Source: Nannobrachium achirus
Lineage: Eukaryota > Chordata > Actinopteri > Myctophiformes > Myctophidae
Reading direction: 5' to 3'
Assembly: GCA_963921795.1 (NCBI GenBank)
Contig: OY997658.1
Location: 35,609,847 to 35,673,846 of the forward strand
Length of the DNA stretch: 64,000 nucleotides
In this document: piece by piece, positions 61,956 through 64,000 of the stretch
Layout: every line of letters starts with the position of its first letter
Position numbering within the stretch: the stretch's first letter is position 1
The notes under the pieces: model-generated
What the model saw: only the letters and a program-made list of their open reading frames with translations
Told to the model about the DNA's origin: nothing
Database searches by the model: none
Made by a program: the position numbers and the translations under genes

Positions 61956-63342
61956 AAGTGTGCCTATGCATAGCATTGGCAACTTATTGCAATCGCTCAT
62001 ATTTATGTATGTATGTCCATGCTTTTCCCCAAAGTTTGGCACGCTACTCCTCCCACAGTTTTTGCACCACACACTCGCGCCATATGTCAAATCGACCGGC
62101 TTACTCGGGAATGGTGTGCTAGTAACTTGCTAAGAGAAAGGTTCTATAGTTTAATTTATATTAATTTATTAGTGAATTAAATTGTCCCCATTGACTTATA
62201 ATGGGAGAAAGCAAAAATTCACATTCAATTATTTTTCTCTCGCAAACCATAGGGGCTACAGTTTCAAGACTTGGAGAGGAGGTTCATAATGATTGTAAGA
62301 ATTAATCAAAAAATAATTACATCACTCGGCCTCATGGTGGCGCTATAACAGGCCACTTTACGTTTTGGCCTGTAACTGTTGAACCGTAGGTCGGAAAATT
62401 AAAATTATTTTTTCCCTGGATTCCTTGGGTCAAGACGCATCTCCCGATATAGGCCACGCCCATTTGCGCCAGGATAGATTTTCCGCCATCTTGAATTTTC
62501 TCCAAAACACACTTTTTGTTCCTTTTCCGACATATTTTCTTCAAATTGCACAAAAAACGGTACACATGATCTATGAACCCATGCAATGAACATACTCAAG
62601 GGATATTGCGATAGTCCATTACGTTTGTTCGTAACGTGCTTCCAAAGTTAGCGAAAGGGGCCCGTTTTGCAAACAATAGCCATAAATCACAAACAAAAGC
62701 ATTTCCAATTGGCCACATGGTGGCGCTATAACGGACCACTTGCCTCGTAACTCTTGAACCATAGGTCGGAGAATTAAAATTCTTTTTTCCCTGGATTCCT
62801 TGGGTCACGACGCATCTCTCCATATAGGACACGCCAATTTGCACATGGGAAGATTTTTCACCATTTCAAATTTTCTCCAAAACACACTTTTTGCTCCTTT
62901 TCCTACATATTTTCTTCAAATGTCTTAAAAACCGGTACACATGATCTATGAAGCCACGCGATAAACATAGTCAAAGGATATTTCGATAGTCCGTACCGTT
63001 CGTTCGTAACGCGCTTCCAAAGTTAGCGGGAGGGGCCCGTTTCGCAAACGATAGCCATAAATCACAAACAATAGGTCGAGTCAACACTGAATTTCAACCA
63101 CAGGTCGCGGGCGGCATACTCAACGATTCCCCAAAAGCATTTCCACTTCGACCCCTAGGGGGCGTCACAAACGCGCGAAACGTAACCGTTTCGTGCCAGA
63201 ACGCGTTTTTCACGGGGACCGACCCTCTCACGACGAAACGCGGACGACTCGGCGGACGGTCTCACGGTCCGAACCGCCGCACGAGGTCGCGCATTTAGCG
63301 CGCTGCAGGCACACTTGTCAAAATTGACTCTGTCAATTCTAG
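61956..63342 (+). mobile_element. Helentron-like family 1, unit 4
   Basis: The 5' end AAGTGTGCCTATGCATAG (61956) follows CTAG-TT. The 3' hairpin and CTAG lie at 63339-63342. The body holds a partial internal duplication (62330-62690 and 62700-63100, the second starting 'ggccacatggtggcgctataacgg'). Confidence 0.75.
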
Positions 63343-64000
63343 TTTTTCTTTATTTATAGTGTAACCAAAAGTTTGGCGCGAATCTCCTCCCACAGTTTTT
63401 GCGCCACACACTCGCGCCATATGTCAAATCGACCGGCTTAATCGGGAATCGTGTGCTATTACTTTTCTAAGAGAGAGGTTGTATCGTTTAATTGATATGA
63501 ATTTATTAGTGAATTAATTTTCCCCATTGACTTATAATGGGAATCGCAAAAACTCAAATTCAATAATTTTTCTCTCGCAAACCATAGGGGCTACAGTTTC
63601 AAAACTTGGAGAGGAGATTCATAATAAGGGTAAGAATTAATAAAAAAAATAATTACATCAGTCGGCCACATGGTGGCGCTATAACACCCCACTTTACCTT
63701 TTGCCCTATAACTCTTGAACCGTAGGTCGGAAAATTAAAATTCCTTTTTCCCTGGATTCCTTGGGTCATGACGCATCTCCTCATATAGGCCACGCCCATT
63801 TGCGTCAGGATAGATTTTCCGCCATTTTGAATTTTCTTCAAAACACACCTTTTGCTCCTTTTCCTACATATTTACTCCAAATGGCACAAAAATCGGTACA
63901 CAAGATCTCTGGACCCATGCGATAAACATATTCAAGCGATATTTCGATAGTCCATACCGTTCGCCCGTAACAGTCTTACGAAGTTCGCGGGAGAGGCCCG
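63343..64000 (+). mobile_element. Helentron-like family 1, unit 5 (partial, runs off the window)
   Basis: Follows unit 4 but lacks the AAGTGTGCCT 5' end; the sequence after CTAG is 'tttttctttatttatagtg' and then family body ('aaagtttggcgcgaatctcctcccac...'). More diverged than units 1-4. The window ends inside it. Confidence 0.65.

Overview
This is a stretch of vertebrate nuclear DNA, almost certainly from a ray-finned (teleost) fish. Genes are split by GT-AG introns, intergenic DNA is dense with short nonautonomous transposons, microsatellites and tRNA-derived repeats, and the coding exons match vertebrate protein families closely. No prokaryotic, organellar or viral genome features were seen. 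All exon structures below were assembled by eye from splice signals, frame continuity and knowledge of the protein families; no alignment program was run.

Five protein-coding genes can be supported, and each was assembled from start to stop. (1) A small rhodanese-type sulfurtransferase with a likely mitochondrial presequence, minus strand, 8030-15704, 4 exons, 154 aa. (2) A type-1 cystatin (stefin / cystatin B), plus strand, 25637-27132, 3 exons, 100 aa. (3) MIX23 (CCDC58), minus strand, 29338-34143, 5 exons, 144 aa. (4) FAM162A, plus strand, 34512-40621, 5 exons, 176 aa, head to head with MIX23 across a gap of about 370 bp. (5) Importin alpha-5 (KPNA1), minus strand, 45263-54516, 13 coding exons, 538 aa, with a probable untranslated first exon near 56184-56262. 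As I recall it, the order cystatin - MIX23 - FAM162A - KPNA1 matches the human 3q21 block (CSTA, CCDC58, FAM162A, WDR5B, KPNA1), without the intronless WDR5B. A weak candidate sixth gene start (TATA box plus signal-peptide-like ORF) lies at 4416-4705.

The rest is mobile DNA. The left end (about 205-1490) is a TACAG-type satellite. At least seven short hAT-like elements carry intact 8-bp target-site duplications (5410, 30585, 40045, 42138, 45902, 51594, 55434), and several hold an internal hairpin built on the same AGATCTACAAGCTCA-like core. Long foldback elements sit at 2441-2959, 9906-10569 and 11456-11805. A 5'-truncated LINE with a nearly intact reverse transcriptase lies at 20333-22610 beside a tandem duplication (17894-20456).

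The most striking region is 56419-64000: a head-to-tail array of rolling-circle transposons of Helitron2/Helentron type. Their 5' AAGTGTGCCT pairs with a 3' subterminal copy, followed by a terminal hairpin and CTAG. A second family with the same terminal plan, on the minus strand, fills much of 12760-18930. I did not find a new gene system with a clear function. The best candidates for something undescribed are these two Helentron-like families and the hairpin motif shared among different hAT miniature elements.
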